64,000 nt of DNA from Desulfobacula sp. (GTDB lineage: Bacteria > Desulfobacterota > Desulfobacteria > Desulfobacterales > Desulfobacteraceae). The stretch's first letter is position 1. Every line of letters starts with the position of its first letter. The notes under the pieces were generated by a model. It was not told the DNA's origin and ran no database searches. It saw nothing but the letters and a program-made list of their open reading frames with translations. Where the stretch lies: the NCBI GenBank assembly GCA_023701135.1, contig JAMPXP010000004.1, positions 124,001-188,000 on the forward strand. Reading direction: 5' to 3'. This document shows, piece after piece, positions 1-11,229 of this stretch. Position numbers and translations under genes: made by a program.

Positions 1-2248
1 CCAGAACCTGTTTTTCCATGGCAATGATATCTTCTTCATCATCCACCAGGAGAATTCTTTCCGTTCCGCCGGGTATGGGCTCCTGGATAAGGGCCTCCGG
101 GGGTTCAGCAGCCTTCCGGATCACCGGAAGATAAACATGGATTTGAGTCCCCCGGCCCGGATCACTGTAAACCTGGACGGCACCGTTCATATGTTTGATA
201 ATCCCATGGACCACGGACAACCCCAGCCCGGTTCCCTTGCCTTGCACCTTTGTGGTAAAAAACGGCTCAAACATCCGATCTATGATATCCCGGCTCATGC
301 CTTTTCCGGTATCCGCCACCGTCAGACAGGCATAGGAACCAGGCGCCATATCCGGATCAATCAGATCATATGCCCCGAGTTCTGCTTCTTTGAGCGTCAC
401 GGTCAGTTCTCCGCCGGTCTCTTCCATGGCATGAAAGGCATTGGTGGCCAGATTCATGATAATCTGATGAATCTGCGTTGGATCTCCAATGATCACCCCG
501 CAGTCGGGCCGGATGTCCTGACGAATGGCAATGGTGGCCGGAATCGTGGAACGGATCAGTTTCATGGCTTCTTTGATAATCGGCTGGATTTTTATCATTT
601 TCAATTCACTTTTCCCCTGACGGGAAAAGGTCAGGATCTGCTGCACCAGATCCCTGGCCCGCATTGCGCCGGAATAAATCTGATCCAGACTGTCACGGAA
701 CGGGCTTTCTTTGGGACAATCATCCATTAAAAGTTCCGTATGACCGATGATGGGAAAAAGGATATTGTTAAAATCATGGGCAATGCCTCCGGCAAGAGTG
801 CCGATGGATTCCATTTTCTGGGCCTGAGATAGTTTTTCTTCCGTTTCAATCTCATGGCTGATGTCCCGGAAGACCAGGACCACACCAATGAGACGGCCGT
901 CGCTATCCTTTATAGCAGCGGCAGAATCGGAAATCCGATATTCCTTTCCGTCTTTTGAGACCAGAATGGTATGGTTGGCAAGCCCCACCGTCAACCCATC
1001 CCTTAAGACTCTTTCAACCGGATTGTCCACTCGCTCCCGGGTTTCTGCATTGATGATGCAAAAGACCTCTTCCAGGGGTTTTCCCAGAGATTCATCCTGT
1101 TGCCGGCCGGTGAGGGATTCCGCCACCGGGTTCATGAGCGTGACAAAACCCTTGGCATCCGTTGAGATAACGGCGTCGCCAATGGCTTTTAAGGTTGTGC
1201 TGTGGCTCTCCAGGGCCTGCCTCAGGACGGATTCGGATTGATAGAGTTTTTGAAATTCAACCTTTTTTTCCCGTTGCCGGATCACCAGGCCCACCGCACC
1301 GATGAGAAGGGTCAGGCCGATGATCAGCAACACAAGAAGAAGAGAACGGAAATGCCATTCGGAAAAGGCTTCTTTCCTGTCGATCTTGGCAATCATGAAC
1401 CAGGGAGAATCCGGTATGGGCAGGATGACGGCTGAAACGTCCATCCCCCGATAGTCTTTGCCATCTACATATCCTTGTTTTCCCAGGGCCGCCATAACAG
1501 AAACAGCATCTTTCCGGGTCAGAGGAATCCGCAGGTTTAAGGCGGCGTCCGCTTGATAGCGAAGATCGTTCAAAAAAAGCACATGGTCATTGTCGCTTCG
1601 GACAAGAAGGGTCTCGGCAGTTTTTTCAGCCGTGGGCCAGGACTGGATCAGGGGAGACAGAAACCTTGTTATATCGGTGATAAGCACAAGCGCACCGATG
1701 GCCGGGGATTCCGGACCTTCGTCTTCAAAAAGCGGTGCAACAACGGTACTGTGAATGGATGGATCCTTGGGCTCTCTGTGCAGATCCAGGAAAACAGATT
1801 TTCTTTCGCCCAGCACTGTTTCCAGAACAGGCAGGTATCCTTTGTGGGCATCCAGGGTTCCGGAAAGGCTTAAAAGCTCTTTGCCTTCCAGGGATACCAG
1901 GATGATATCATCATAATCATGCTGGTCGGCAATGCTCCGGAACCGAAAAAGATTATCCTTGCGGTTCTCTTCACTGGGATCTGCCAGAAACCGGGGTACG
2001 CTGAGCCGTAAAAAAGCGGAAAAAAGTCCGGCATCCTTCAGATTATCCCTGCGCCAGTCCGTGATCTGATCCGACTTGAGCCTGGCAATGACGGTCAGTT
2101 TCTTTTCCACCTCCCTATGCATGGCCTTTTCCTGGGATTGATAAAGAAAGATCCCGCCGGATAAAAGAAGTATCAGTGTCAAGACGAGAAAGAATCGTGC
2201 ATGGGAATCGAGAAATGATATCATTCCACTGATATTTTTAATTTTCAT
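1..2248 (-). CDS. Hybrid sensor histidine kinase, partial at window edge
   Basis: The ORF track misses this gene because its stop lies outside the window. The minus frame is open from an ATG at 2248 to base 1 (about 749 codons). A first membrane segment lies near residues 18-36. A periplasmic, Cache-like region follows to about residue 300 and a second membrane segment sits near 300-322. Next come a PAS domain (about 346-463, ending VVLVFRDIS), a HisKA box (GGIAHDFNN, near 490), a HATPase with [14 protein letters not shown] (near 670), and the start of a receiver domain ([10 protein letters not shown]). It is a membrane-bound kinase that should autophosphorylate and pass phosphate to its own receiver. 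It lies 30 bases downstream of the PocR kinase and is probably the last visible gene of the chemotaxis operon. The ligand is unknown. Confidence 0.88.
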   Translation of the reverse strand, partial: MKIKNISGMISFLDSHARFFLVLTLILLLSGGIFLYQSQEKAMHREVEKKLTVIARLKSDQITDWRRDNLKDAGLFSAFLRLSVPRFLADPSEENRKDNLFRFRSIADQHDYDDIILVSLEGKELLSLSGTLDAHKGYLPVLETVLGERKSVFLDLHREPKDPSIHSTVVAPLFEDEGPESPAIGALVLITDITRFLSPLIQSWPTAEKTAETLLVRSDNDHVLFLNDLRYQADAALNLRIPLTRKDAVSVMAALGKQGYVDGKDYRGMDVSAVILPIPDSPWFMIAKIDRKEAFSEWHFRSLLLVLLIIGLTLLIGAVGLVIRQREKKVEFQKLYQSESVLRQALESHSTTLKAIGDAVISTDAKGFVTLMNPVAESLTGRQQDESLGKPLEEVFCIINAETRERVDNPVERVLRDGLTVGLANHTILVSKDGKEYRISDSAAAIKDSDGRLIGVVLVFRDISHEIETEEKLSQAQKMESIGTLAGGIAHDFNNILFPIIGHTELLMDDCPKESPFRDSLDQIYSGAMRARDLVQQILTFSRQGKSELKMIKIQPIIKEAMKLIRSTIPATIAIRQDIRPDCGVIIGDPTQIHQIIMNLATNAFHAMEETGGELTVTLKEAELGAYDLIDPDMAPGSYACLTVADTGKGMSRDIIDRMFEPFFTTKVQGKGTGLGLSVVHGIIKHMNGAVQVYSDPGRGTQIHVYLPVIRKAAEPPEALIQEPIPGGTERILLVDDEEDIIAMEKQVL

Positions 2249-2278
2249 TTTATATTGGTTTTCCTTTTTCAACCGTTG

Positions 2279-4537
2279 TCAACTGCCCAGCAACATCACA
2301 AGCGCTTCTGCCAATTCATTTTTCGTTACCGGTTTCATGAGGATTTTATCCGGCTTTGTGCCTGTCGCCTTTTGATTCAAGATCGTTTCATTAAACCCTG
2401 AACATAAAATCACCGGGATCTCCGGTCTGATTTTTTTGATCCCGGAGATGAGTTTATCCCCTGTCAGATCCGGCATGGTCAAATCGGTGATGACCAGATC
2501 AAAGCGTTTGGGATCTGATTTAACGAGCTCCAGGGCCTTTACGCTGCTGTTCTGACAGGTTACCCTGCACCCCATGCGGGACAGAGACCGGTCCAGCATG
2601 TTCAGCACGGCATCTTCATCATCCACCACCAGAATATGTTCATTCCTGGAAGCTGGAATTGCGGCCACGGCCTTGACCTCGGCATCCTCACCCCTGGGCA
2701 TGATCCGCGGCAGGTAAATGGAAAATTCACTTCCCCGGCCCATCCCGGTCTTCACACCGATTTCACCCCCCAGCTTTTTGACGATGCCGTGCACCACGGC
2801 CAGGCCAAGGCCGGTCCCCTTTCCTCGGACCTTGGTGGTGAAATAGGGCTCAAAAATTCTTTTCCGGGTCTTTTCGTCCATGCCGGAACCGGTATCGGCA
2901 ATTTTTAGGCAGACATAGGACCCCGGTTCTATTCCAAGGTCATGAACGCCCTCATTTTCCAACTCCATTTCCGATAGGTCCACCCTTAATTCACCCCCGG
3001 TTTCCTCCATAGCATGAAGGGCATTGGTCATAAGATTCATGGCCACCTGGTGGATCTGGGTGGGATCAGCCATAACCAGCCCGATATTGTCGGGGATATG
3101 ACTCATGATTTTGATGGTGGACGGCAAAGTGGCTTTGGCCAGCTTCAAGACTTCTTTTAAAATCAACTGGATTTTCAAGGGATGAACCTCCTGCTCCGTC
3201 TCCCGGCTGAACATCAGAATCTGCTGCACCAGGTCCCTGGCCCTGAAGGCCCCGCTTAAAACCGATTTCATCGATTCCCGGAGAGGACTGTCTTTGGGCA
3301 AATCCTCCAGGACCATCTCGGAAAAACCGATAATCGGAAACAGGATATTGTTAAAATCGTGGGCAATGCCGCCGGCAAGGGTTCCGACAGATTCCATCTT
3401 CTGGGACTGACGGAGCCGGGATTCCATTTGCCTTTGCGTTTCTTCAAGCTTTATCCGTTTCTCCAGCTCTTCTTTCATCCCTTCAAACAATCTCGCATTA
3501 TCAATGGCGATGGTGGCCAGTTCTGCAAACTGCTCCAGAATGGAAAGGGTTTCCGGAATAACGGGAATGCCGGGATCATGGTTGCCTAATCCAAGGGTGC
3601 CTTCAATTTTTGATCCCGAGGTCAAAGGCACGCTGATGGCAGAGGTGACAAAACCAAATTCGGGATTGTCGCTTTTTTCATCCCAGGCCTGGCAATCCTC
3701 GATCAGAAGGGATTCCCCGGTTTCCCAGACCTTTCCGGACAAGCCTTCTCCGGGTTTCACCCGGACACCGGTGAGCCCGGTGAATTTTCCACAGGCGGCC
3801 TTCATTTCCAAATCCCGGCAGCTTGGGTCATAGAGGTAAATAAAGCCGTTGGGGATGCCGGTGAGATTGGAGGCCCGGAGGATGATGGAATCCAGAACCC
3901 TCGTCAGGTCAAGGCGGGTAAACATGCCCAGGGAGGTATCGTGGAGGGCGGCCAGATATTCGTTTTTCCTGGCCAGGTCCGCAATCATCCGGTTTTTCAT
4001 GGTTCTTTGAAACGCCTGGTCCGACAATTGGTTGGCGATCAGAAACAGGGTTTTTGCAATATTTTTAAACTGATCCAAAGGCATGGCCTTGACTTCTTCC
4101 AGGGCCTCGGCAAATGCATCCCGGTTCGAACCGATGGTATGGGCATATTCTTTCATTACTTCCATATCCATTTCCGGGGTGCGGACCTGACCGACGAGCC
4201 AGTTGGCAATATGCTTTCCACCGACATGGATGCTGACGCCGGCATCCCAGAGTCCGCCGCTGAGGCAGGGCTGAATCACCGGACCCTGTTCATGATACCG
4301 GCCGATGATGCGGTCTGACTGCATGCAATTGAAAAGCCCTTTTTCGGTTTTGCGGATAATATCCATGCAAAGCCTGCAAAAATTACTGGGCTTTGTGATG
4401 GGCAGGCCCTCGACATCGGTGATGATGGAGGCGACGCCGGTAGCCGCAGCAAAAGAATCCTGAATTTCCTGGATCTCCTCCAGGTCAAAAAGGGAATCAA
4501 AGGAGGGGATATCCGGGTTTAAATGTGTTGGTGTCAT
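2279..4537 (-). CDS. PocR/GAF hybrid histidine kinase with receiver domain
   Basis: This 752-residue soluble hybrid kinase has no membrane segment. Residues about 17-185 look like a PocR sensory domain, with conserved cysteines in CRLCMDII and PCLSGGLWDAGVSI. A GAF domain follows (about 205-345), then a HisKA box (GGIAHDFNN), a HATPase ([15 protein letters not shown]) and a C-terminal receiver with its phospho-Asp in FDLVITDLTMP. PocR domains are thought to bind small hydrophobic or diol-type ligands. The ligand here cannot be read from the sequence. The kinase core closely resembles that of the neighbouring partial kinase (both have [10 protein letters not shown]), which suggests a tandem duplication with swapped sensors. 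The gene starts 18 bases after the CheR stop and is probably co-transcribed with it. Confidence 0.9.
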   Translation of the reverse strand: MTPTHLNPDIPSFDSLFDLEEIQEIQDSFAAATGVASIITDVEGLPITKPSNFCRLCMDIIRKTEKGLFNCMQSDRIIGRYHEQGPVIQPCLSGGLWDAGVSIHVGGKHIANWLVGQVRTPEMDMEVMKEYAHTIGSNRDAFAEALEEVKAMPLDQFKNIAKTLFLIANQLSDQAFQRTMKNRMIADLARKNEYLAALHDTSLGMFTRLDLTRVLDSIILRASNLTGIPNGFIYLYDPSCRDLEMKAACGKFTGLTGVRVKPGEGLSGKVWETGESLLIEDCQAWDEKSDNPEFGFVTSAISVPLTSGSKIEGTLGLGNHDPGIPVIPETLSILEQFAELATIAIDNARLFEGMKEELEKRIKLEETQRQMESRLRQSQKMESVGTLAGGIAHDFNNILFPIIGFSEMVLEDLPKDSPLRESMKSVLSGAFRARDLVQQILMFSRETEQEVHPLKIQLILKEVLKLAKATLPSTIKIMSHIPDNIGLVMADPTQIHQVAMNLMTNALHAMEETGGELRVDLSEMELENEGVHDLGIEPGSYVCLKIADTGSGMDEKTRKRIFEPYFTTKVRGKGTGLGLAVVHGIVKKLGGEIGVKTGMGRGSEFSIYLPRIMPRGEDAEVKAVAAIPASRNEHILVVDDEDAVLNMLDRSLSRMGCRVTCQNSSVKALELVKSDPKRFDLVITDLTMPDLTGDKLISGIKKIRPEIPVILCSGFNETILNQKATGTKPDKILMKPVTKNELAEALVMLLGS

Positions 4538-4554
4538 ATGGTTTTCCCTTCTGC

Positions 4555-5340
4555 CTATTCTTTCTTTTGATACCCGCTGGGCAAAATGGTGGTCAGGGAG
4601 TGAACAAGCCCGTTAAGGCTTTCGGAAAGGCCTACAAAAAAATACCCCCCTGGTTTTAAGGCCCTGCAAAGACGGTCCACAACCCTTTGCCGGGTCTGAG
4701 CATCAAAATAGATCATCACGTTTCTGCAAAAAATAATATCAAAGGTGTCCTGCGGCGTGTCCGACAAAAGATTGAACTTGGCAAAGCTCACCCGTTGCCG
4801 GACCTCCGGCTTGATCCTTACGTAATCCTTCCATTGGTCCTGGCCCTTTTGGAAATAGGTGCGAAGCATGGAAGGGGGAACCTGTTTCACCCGGTCCCCC
4901 GGATAAACGGCCCTGCGGCCGAGATCCAGCATGGAATCGGAGACATCCGAGGCAAAGATGCTGAAGGAGAACCCGGCGGCCATGAGTTGAACCGCAATGG
5001 AATAGGCTTCCTCTCCGCTGGATGAGGCCGCGCTCCAAATCTTCAGGGGTTTGGTTTTCTCCAGAGTCCTGATGAGGTATTCGCAATGCTTGTTTTCCCG
5101 GAAAAAAAAAGTATGATTGGTGGTGACGGCATCGATAAATTCATTGAATTCATCCGGGTCCGCCGATATGAGATCCATATAGCCGGAAACAGAGGAAATG
5201 CCCTTGATCCGCATTCTTTTGGAAAGCCTGGCCACCAGAAGACTGTATTTTTTTTCACTGAGAACAATACCGGTTTCCTGATAAACGATTTTGGCCAGTT
5301 TCTGATGCTGTTCACGGCTCAGTCGGGTCTCAGCATTCAT
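4555..5340 (-). CDS. cheR: Chemotaxis protein methyltransferase CheR
   Basis: CheR (261 residues, normal family length) transfers methyl groups from S-adenosylmethionine to glutamates of the chemoreceptor helices. An N-terminal all-helical domain (about 1-75) precedes the SAM-binding fold, which shows ASSSGEEAYSIA and the family signature IIFCRNVMIYFD. It sits 19 bases downstream of cheB. The pair provides the adaptation arm for the three receptors encoded upstream. One of those receptors ends in a pentapeptide-like tail (SFKDF) that could tether CheR. Confidence 0.95.
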   Translation of the reverse strand: MNAETRLSREQHQKLAKIVYQETGIVLSEKKYSLLVARLSKRMRIKGISSVSGYMDLISADPDEFNEFIDAVTTNHTFFFRENKHCEYLIRTLEKTKPLKIWSAASSSGEEAYSIAVQLMAAGFSFSIFASDVSDSMLDLGRRAVYPGDRVKQVPPSMLRTYFQKGQDQWKDYVRIKPEVRQRVSFAKFNLLSDTPQDTFDIIFCRNVMIYFDAQTRQRVVDRLCRALKPGGYFFVGLSESLNGLVHSLTTILPSGYQKKE

Positions 5341-5359
5341 AAACGAATCCGCTTTTCAT

Positions 5360-6412
<1,053 letters not shown>

Positions 6413-6431
6413 CTACCTCTTTATATTTCCG

Positions 6432-6881
6432 TCACCCCAGAGTGATGTGGACGGCCATTTCCGGCCCCGTGGTGTTAATGATCAGGGTTCCTTCATTCTC
6501 AGGAAATTCGGTTCCGGGAACCAGCTTTGGAATACTCAGTTCAAAGGGGACCTTGGTCTTTATCTTTCTCAAGGCATTGCCGGCCATCATGTTCACGGCT
6601 TCCGCCAGGGTGCCATCCAGAAGATCCTCTTTCATAGATTCGCCCGATTCCCCCATGAAATTTTCCGCCATTTCCATAAGGAGCTGCCTTGGCGTCAGAA
6701 GGATAACACTGCCGGAACAGTCCCCTGAAAAATCAAGCCGGCAGGCTTTGCCCTTTTTGCCTTTTAAGGCCTTTATCTGCTTAAGCGCCGGTTCATCCAC
6801 AAATTCAACCGGCAGAAAAAACATGGTCTCCATGACCTCAGAAATCGAGGTTTTCATTGCCGTCATGATCGTCTTCATCAT
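6432..6881 (-). CDS. cheX: CheX-type chemotaxis phosphatase
   Basis: This 149-residue protein belongs to the CheC/CheX/FliY group that dephosphorylates CheY. The catalytic helix motif E-x-x-N is visible in EAVNMMAGNALRKI, as is the usual ILLTPRQLLMEMAENFMG hydrophobic core. Only one clear E-x-x-N helix is seen, as in CheX. The start at 6881 is preceded by a strong GGGGAGG and overlaps the end of the upstream cheY-like gene by 44 bases, an unusually long overlap that suggests coupled translation. The likely substrate is the receiver encoded just upstream. CheC-type function is the alternative. Confidence 0.82.
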   Translation of the reverse strand: MMKTIMTAMKTSISEVMETMFFLPVEFVDEPALKQIKALKGKKGKACRLDFSGDCSGSVILLTPRQLLMEMAENFMGESGESMKEDLLDGTLAEAVNMMAGNALRKIKTKVPFELSIPKLVPGTEFPENEGTLIINTTGPEMAVHITLG

Positions 6882-7263
6882 AGCTCGCCTCCCCGAGAAA
6901 TTTCACGATTAAATCCCTGATGGCCTCTGCCGTAAAGGGTTTTGCAAGATAGCCGGCAGCGCCGCCTTCCATAAAGTCCCTGATCCTGGATTCATTTCCC
7001 TCCGTTGATATCACCACCATGGGAATAGTGTTTAAAAGATCGTCGGCCTTTACGGCCCGGATCAATTCAAGCCCGTTCATGACCGGCATATTATGGTCGG
7101 TCAGGACCATATCCACCCAGTTGTTTTTCAGCAGGGTCAGGGCTTCCTTCCCATTGGCCGCTTCCATAAATTCAGATTTTCCATAGCCGGCCGCCCGGAT
7201 GGTTTTTTTAATCACGGACCGCATGGGCAAAGAATCATCAACAATCAGTATTGAATATGACAT
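6838..7263 (-). CDS. Stand-alone CheY-like response regulator
   Basis: A single receiver domain of about 122 residues carries an acidic tail (YDEDDHDGNENLDF). The acidic pocket is in ILIVDDS, the phospho-Asp in MVLTDHNMP, the conserved Thr/Ser in MVVISTEGN and the conserved Lys in YLAKPFT. It is the only free receiver in the operon and therefore the best candidate for the output of this CheA. Whether it binds a flagellar motor, a type IV pilus or another target is not shown. Its 3' end overlaps the CheX-like gene. Confidence 0.9.
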   Translation of the reverse strand: MSYSILIVDDSLPMRSVIKKTIRAAGYGKSEFMEAANGKEALTLLKNNWVDMVLTDHNMPVMNGLELIRAVKADDLLNTIPMVVISTEGNESRIRDFMEGGAAGYLAKPFTAEAIRDLIVKFLGEASYDEDDHDGNENLDF

Positions 7264-7280
7264 GTGTTTTTTCCCCGGTT

Positions 7281-8129
7281 TTAGACCATATGTAATAAAT
7301 TTTCAATTTTCTGCATATTCTCACCATACGCTGCAATGATCAGGGCCATATCATCGGCGCCAAAGCCCAGCTCCCGGAGGGACTGATCCCTGAACCGGTA
7401 GGCCAACCCGTCGTCGCCGACACCGACACCGATCATCATGCAGATGCAGTCGGCCAGATATACGACCGCCACCTCTTTGTCCTTGATCATGGTTTCATCG
7501 GCCAGGTGATGGTGCCGGATGATTTTGACCATTTTGGGGCTGAATTTCCAGGTTTTGGCAATCATGGCCCCAAGCTCGGCATGGTCGATTCCCAGGACTT
7601 TTTTTTCAGCTTCCCGGAAGCTTAAATTTTCTTTTTCCACCAGATCCAGGATTTTATGCCTGGACCTGGCCACATATTTTTCCAGGATGATTTTACCGAT
7701 ATCCTTGACCAGGGATGCGGTAAAAATCGTATTTTTATTGGCCAGACCTATCTTTGCGGCCATCTGTTTGGCGATCACGGCCGAAGACACGGAATAGCGC
7801 CACATCTCCCCTTCTTCCAGGCCATAGCCCCCCTGGCTGCCGGAAAAGCTGGCAGCGCCGGATTTAAGCAACACCAGTTCAATGACCTGGTCCGTCCCCA
7901 GCATATTGACGGCATCCTTGATGGACTCTGCCGGATGTTTCAACCCGAAATAGGCTGAATTACAGGCTCGCAGTACATTTGCCGTCATGACCGGATCATA
8001 CTGGATGACATTGGCCATGTCTTCCATGGAACTGCCGGGATTGTCCACAACTGCCAGAAGCTGGTGGGCCACGGCAGGAATGGGCTTTAAATTCTGAATC
8101 TCGGCCAGAAGATACTGAAGGGAGCTCAT
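7281..8129 (-). CDS. HDOD domain signalling protein
   Basis: This 282-residue protein is an HDOD module, an HD-like fold that usually lacks full catalytic residues. It begins ILAEIQNLKPIPAVAHQLLAV, typical of the family, and contains IGKIILEKY and MVKIIRHHH. HDOD proteins commonly sit in chemotaxis and twitching operons and act as scaffolds or regulators in cyclic-dinucleotide and two-component signalling. The gene overlaps the end of cheD by 4 bases, so the two are likely translationally coupled. Its precise partner here is unknown. Confidence 0.88.
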   Translation of the reverse strand: MSSLQYLLAEIQNLKPIPAVAHQLLAVVDNPGSSMEDMANVIQYDPVMTANVLRACNSAYFGLKHPAESIKDAVNMLGTDQVIELVLLKSGAASFSGSQGGYGLEEGEMWRYSVSSAVIAKQMAAKIGLANKNTIFTASLVKDIGKIILEKYVARSRHKILDLVEKENLSFREAEKKVLGIDHAELGAMIAKTWKFSPKMVKIIRHHHLADETMIKDKEVAVVYLADCICMMIGVGVGDDGLAYRFRDQSLRELGFGADDMALIIAAYGENMQKIENLLHMV

Positions 8130-8605
8130 ATTTTGACCTCCTGGGCCCCGGAGGTTTTGATATAAATATCCCCTGTTCCGATCTCAAGCCTGACGGTCCG
8201 GTTAATGTTTCCGCCCACATCCTGCTTATGGATGATGACATTGTTTTTAAAAAACATCTTCTTCAAGGCCATATAATTTCTCTTGCCGATATTAAAAAAC
8301 CCTTTCTGGTCTAGAATTTCCGCCCCGCCGGCCACATAGATCCGGATTCTTGATTTGACGGCCCCCAATTGGTAGGCCGTCTTGAACAGAATGGGAATCC
8401 CGGTATCGGCAAACATGAAGGGCCTTGCCGCGGCCTTTTCCCGGTCTATGGAAGATTCGGGCAGCATATAGTGGAGCATACCCCCCACCCTCACCGCCGG
8501 ATCATAGACCACCAGCCCGATGCAGGACCCCAGAGAATAGGTGATCACCGATTCCGCCGGGTTATTGCTCACCTTCATGTCTGCTACGCCAACAATCTGT
8601 TTCAT
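8126..8605 (-). CDS. cheD: Chemoreceptor glutamine deamidase CheD
   Basis: CheD (159 residues) deamidates receptor glutamines and can be sequestered by CheC/CheX-type proteins. The catalytic cysteine lies in YSLGSCIGLVVYD and the histidine in GGMLHYMLP, both in family positions. AGGAEIL and NIGKRNY complete the fold. It is encoded directly after cheA and is overlapped by the HDOD gene. Having CheD, CheX and CheB together points to a Bacillus/Thermotoga-style adaptation system rather than the enterobacterial one. Confidence 0.94.
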   Translation of the reverse strand: MKQIVGVADMKVSNNPAESVITYSLGSCIGLVVYDPAVRVGGMLHYMLPESSIDREKAAARPFMFADTGIPILFKTAYQLGAVKSRIRIYVAGGAEILDQKGFFNIGKRNYMALKKMFFKNNVIIHKQDVGGNINRTVRLEIGTGDIYIKTSGAQEVKI

Positions 8606-8664
8606 TGGTCCTTCCTTTTATCCGCTCTGTCTTTTCGTCAACATGAATGGTTCTATTTTAAACA

Positions 8665-11178
8665 TCAGCCCTCCTGGGCAATGGAAAATATACCGTGGAT
8701 ATCCAGAATCAGCCCCACCCGGCCGTCGGACAGGATGGCGCCCCCGGCAATCCCCTTAATGGTTTCAAGACCGGTGCCGAGGCTTTTAATGACATATTCG
8801 TCCTTGCCCAGCAATTCATCAATCAGAAGGGCTCTTTTTTCATCCTTTGATTCCACCACCACCACCAGACAGTCCTGAACCGGTTTCTTCCCCTTGCCGC
8901 TCTTAAAGATCTCGCTGAGCCGGATCAGGGGAATCAGATTGCCCCTGTCTTTTACCATTTCGCCCTTGCCCTCCACGGTAAAATAATCGTTTGGTCCGGG
9001 TTTAAAGGCTTTCTGCACGGCAGTGGTGGGGATAACGTATTTTTCCGTTTCCACCCGGATCAACATGCCGTCGATGATGGCCAGGGTCAAGGGAAGGCTG
9101 ATGGTGAATTTAGTTCCTCTATCCTTTTGGGAGGCAATGTTCAAATGACCCCGGAATTTTTCAATGCCGGATTTGACCACATCCATGCCCACGCCCCGGC
9201 CCGACACATCGGTGATCTTTTCCGCCGTTGAAAACCCGGGTTCAAGAATGAGGTCATAAATCCGGGCATCGGTCATCTGTTCGTGGCCCGTGATAAGTCC
9301 CGTGCTCACCGCCTTTTTTAGGATTCTCTCCTTATCCAGGCCCTTGCCGTCATCTTCGATTTCAATGATGATATGACCGCCCTTGTGATAGGCCCGAAGG
9401 TGGATATTGCCTTGAAGGGCTTTGCCTTTTGCCTTGCGTTCCCCCGACGGTTCAATGCCGTGATCCAGAGAATTGCGGATCATGTGGACCATGGGTTCAT
9501 ACAGGGCATCCACCACATTCCGGTCGATCTCCGTATCTTCTCCGGACATGGAAAGATTCACATCCTTTCCGACTTTCCGGGACAGGTCCCGGACCAGGCG
9601 GATCATTTTCATGAAGGTGGCCTTGATGGGGATCATCCGCATGGACATGGCAATGTTCTGCATATTGGTGACAATCTGGCCGAGATGGGCCACACTCTGG
9701 TTCAATGCCGGGTCATGGGCGGTTTGCTGACGCAGCATGGCCTGGGCAATGACCAGTTCCCCTGCATAATCCACCAGATCATCCAGTTTCTGGGTACTGA
9801 CCTTGACCTGGATTTCGGGTTTGTTCCGGACGGCATTCTGTTCCGCCAGAGCGGACACCACCTGCCCCGGATCCAGTCGTCTGCCTTCCACCAGGATTTC
9901 CCCCAGTTTCTTGCCCGGGCAGGCTCTCTGGGTTTCAAGGGCGTCTTCAACCGTCTCCTGGTCCACGGCGTTTTTCCGGATCAGGATTTGGCCCAGGGGC
10001 TCTTTTTCGCCCTGGGTCATGGCCGCCTGGATGCGCTGGAGTTTATGTCTCAGGATTTCCGTATCAATATCCTCATCCGGCTGCCAAAACCCGGTCTCAA
10101 TACCTTTTTTGACCCTTCCAATGAGGGCCTTCAGGGTATCCACAGACTCAAGAACGGCATCCGTGGCCTGCTGGTCAATGACAAATTCTCCGCTCCGGGC
10201 GCTGTCCAGGAGATTTTCCGTGGCATGGGCCAGCTTATTGATCCGGGTCAGGGACAGGAACCCGGAAACCCCCTTGATGGTATGAAAGGGCCGGAAGATA
10301 TCATTGATAATATCCTTGTTGGATGGGTCCTGCTCAAGGTCGATGAGTTTGATTTCTATGGTTTCAAGATTTTCAAAGGCCTCGGCGACAAAATCGGCAA
10401 GGATCTCCATGTCGTCGGTGGAAATTCGCTCAGGACCGGCCGGGGGAAAGGGTTCCGGTATATTTTCCTCAGAGTCGACGGATTTTTTTGTCTTGGCCGT
10501 CTCAAAGCTTGCATTCAAGAGGTCCAGGACATCGGAATAATCAAAGATAAAGGCCTTTCCCCTTTTTCGATGGCTGAGGATGGATTTTAAGAGCAGGGCG
10601 CCTTCTTCTATGGGCCTTGTATGACATATATTTTCCAGGGTGATGCTTTCCACATAGTGTTTGCAGGCCAGGGCAACCTCATGGAAGATGGGCGGATCAT
10701 CATTTTTGGACCCCTCGATCAAATCATCCAGGATATGGTGCAGGGCTCCGAGGTCCGGAATTTCCTCGGGACAGAAGGAATGAATGAGACCGTCAAATGT
10801 CTCGAGGCCTGCCTCAATTGTTTCAAGATCGGAACACTGGGGGGCCGGGTCTTCTGAAAAGTCTTCCGTTACAGGCGCTTTTGCTGCCCCTCCCGTTTCT
10901 TCCAGTTCCCGCAGAGAAAAAGACAGGGCAGTGATCAAATCCCCAAGGGCCGTCATCCGTGTTTCTGCTTCTCCGGGGTCACTCACCAGGGCATTGATCA
11001 TTTTTCTGGCTTTTTGAATGCTTTCAGCCTCGGTTTTGAGCCTCAATTTTCTGCATCGGTCATGGATCTGCTTTAATACCGGCAACAAACCGGATAGGGT
11101 TTCGGGTTCTTCCGGGTTTGCCATCATAAAATCACAGGCCAGCTTTTCCGTTAAGCCTTGAATCTCTTGAGAAACCAT
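8665..11178 (-). CDS. cheA: Chemotaxis histidine kinase CheA with MshEN-like insert
   Basis: This is an 837-residue CheA. Residues 1-250 are acidic and helical without an obvious phospho-site. A true Hpt domain follows, with phospho-accepting His299 in RPFHTIKGVSGFL. Residues about 393-450 form an unusual insert of two similar units (PLGQILIRKNAVDQETVEDAL and KLGEILVEGRRLDPGQVVSAL) that resembles the MshEN/type II secretion ATPase N-terminal fold. Dimerisation (P3), HATPase (NSLDHGIE, GRGVGMDVV) and a CheW-like domain (about 690-837) complete it. No CheY-binding P2 domain of the usual kind is seen. It receives input from the three MCPs through CheW and should phosphorylate CheB and the small receiver. 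Confidence 0.93.
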   Translation of the reverse strand: MVSQEIQGLTEKLACDFMMANPEEPETLSGLLPVLKQIHDRCRKLRLKTEAESIQKARKMINALVSDPGEAETRMTALGDLITALSFSLRELEETGGAAKAPVTEDFSEDPAPQCSDLETIEAGLETFDGLIHSFCPEEIPDLGALHHILDDLIEGSKNDDPPIFHEVALACKHYVESITLENICHTRPIEEGALLLKSILSHRKRGKAFIFDYSDVLDLLNASFETAKTKKSVDSEENIPEPFPPAGPERISTDDMEILADFVAEAFENLETIEIKLIDLEQDPSNKDIINDIFRPFHTIKGVSGFLSLTRINKLAHATENLLDSARSGEFVIDQQATDAVLESVDTLKALIGRVKKGIETGFWQPDEDIDTEILRHKLQRIQAAMTQGEKEPLGQILIRKNAVDQETVEDALETQRACPGKKLGEILVEGRRLDPGQVVSALAEQNAVRNKPEIQVKVSTQKLDDLVDYAGELVIAQAMLRQQTAHDPALNQSVAHLGQIVTNMQNIAMSMRMIPIKATFMKMIRLVRDLSRKVGKDVNLSMSGEDTEIDRNVVDALYEPMVHMIRNSLDHGIEPSGERKAKGKALQGNIHLRAYHKGGHIIIEIEDDGKGLDKERILKKAVSTGLITGHEQMTDARIYDLILEPGFSTAEKITDVSGRGVGMDVVKSGIEKFRGHLNIASQKDRGTKFTISLPLTLAIIDGMLIRVETEKYVIPTTAVQKAFKPGPNDYFTVEGKGEMVKDRGNLIPLIRLSEIFKSGKGKKPVQDCLVVVVESKDEKRALLIDELLGKDEYVIKSLGTGLETIKGIAGGAILSDGRVGLILDIHGIFSIAQEG

Positions 11179-11229
11179 AATTGTGTCCTTGTTCTGTTAC
11201 AATCATTCATATTCAGGTGAACGCCCATT

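Noticed and set aside
9373-10590. 405-residue plus ORF
   Set aside because: Antisense shadow of cheA, without recognisable domain or ribosome binding site.
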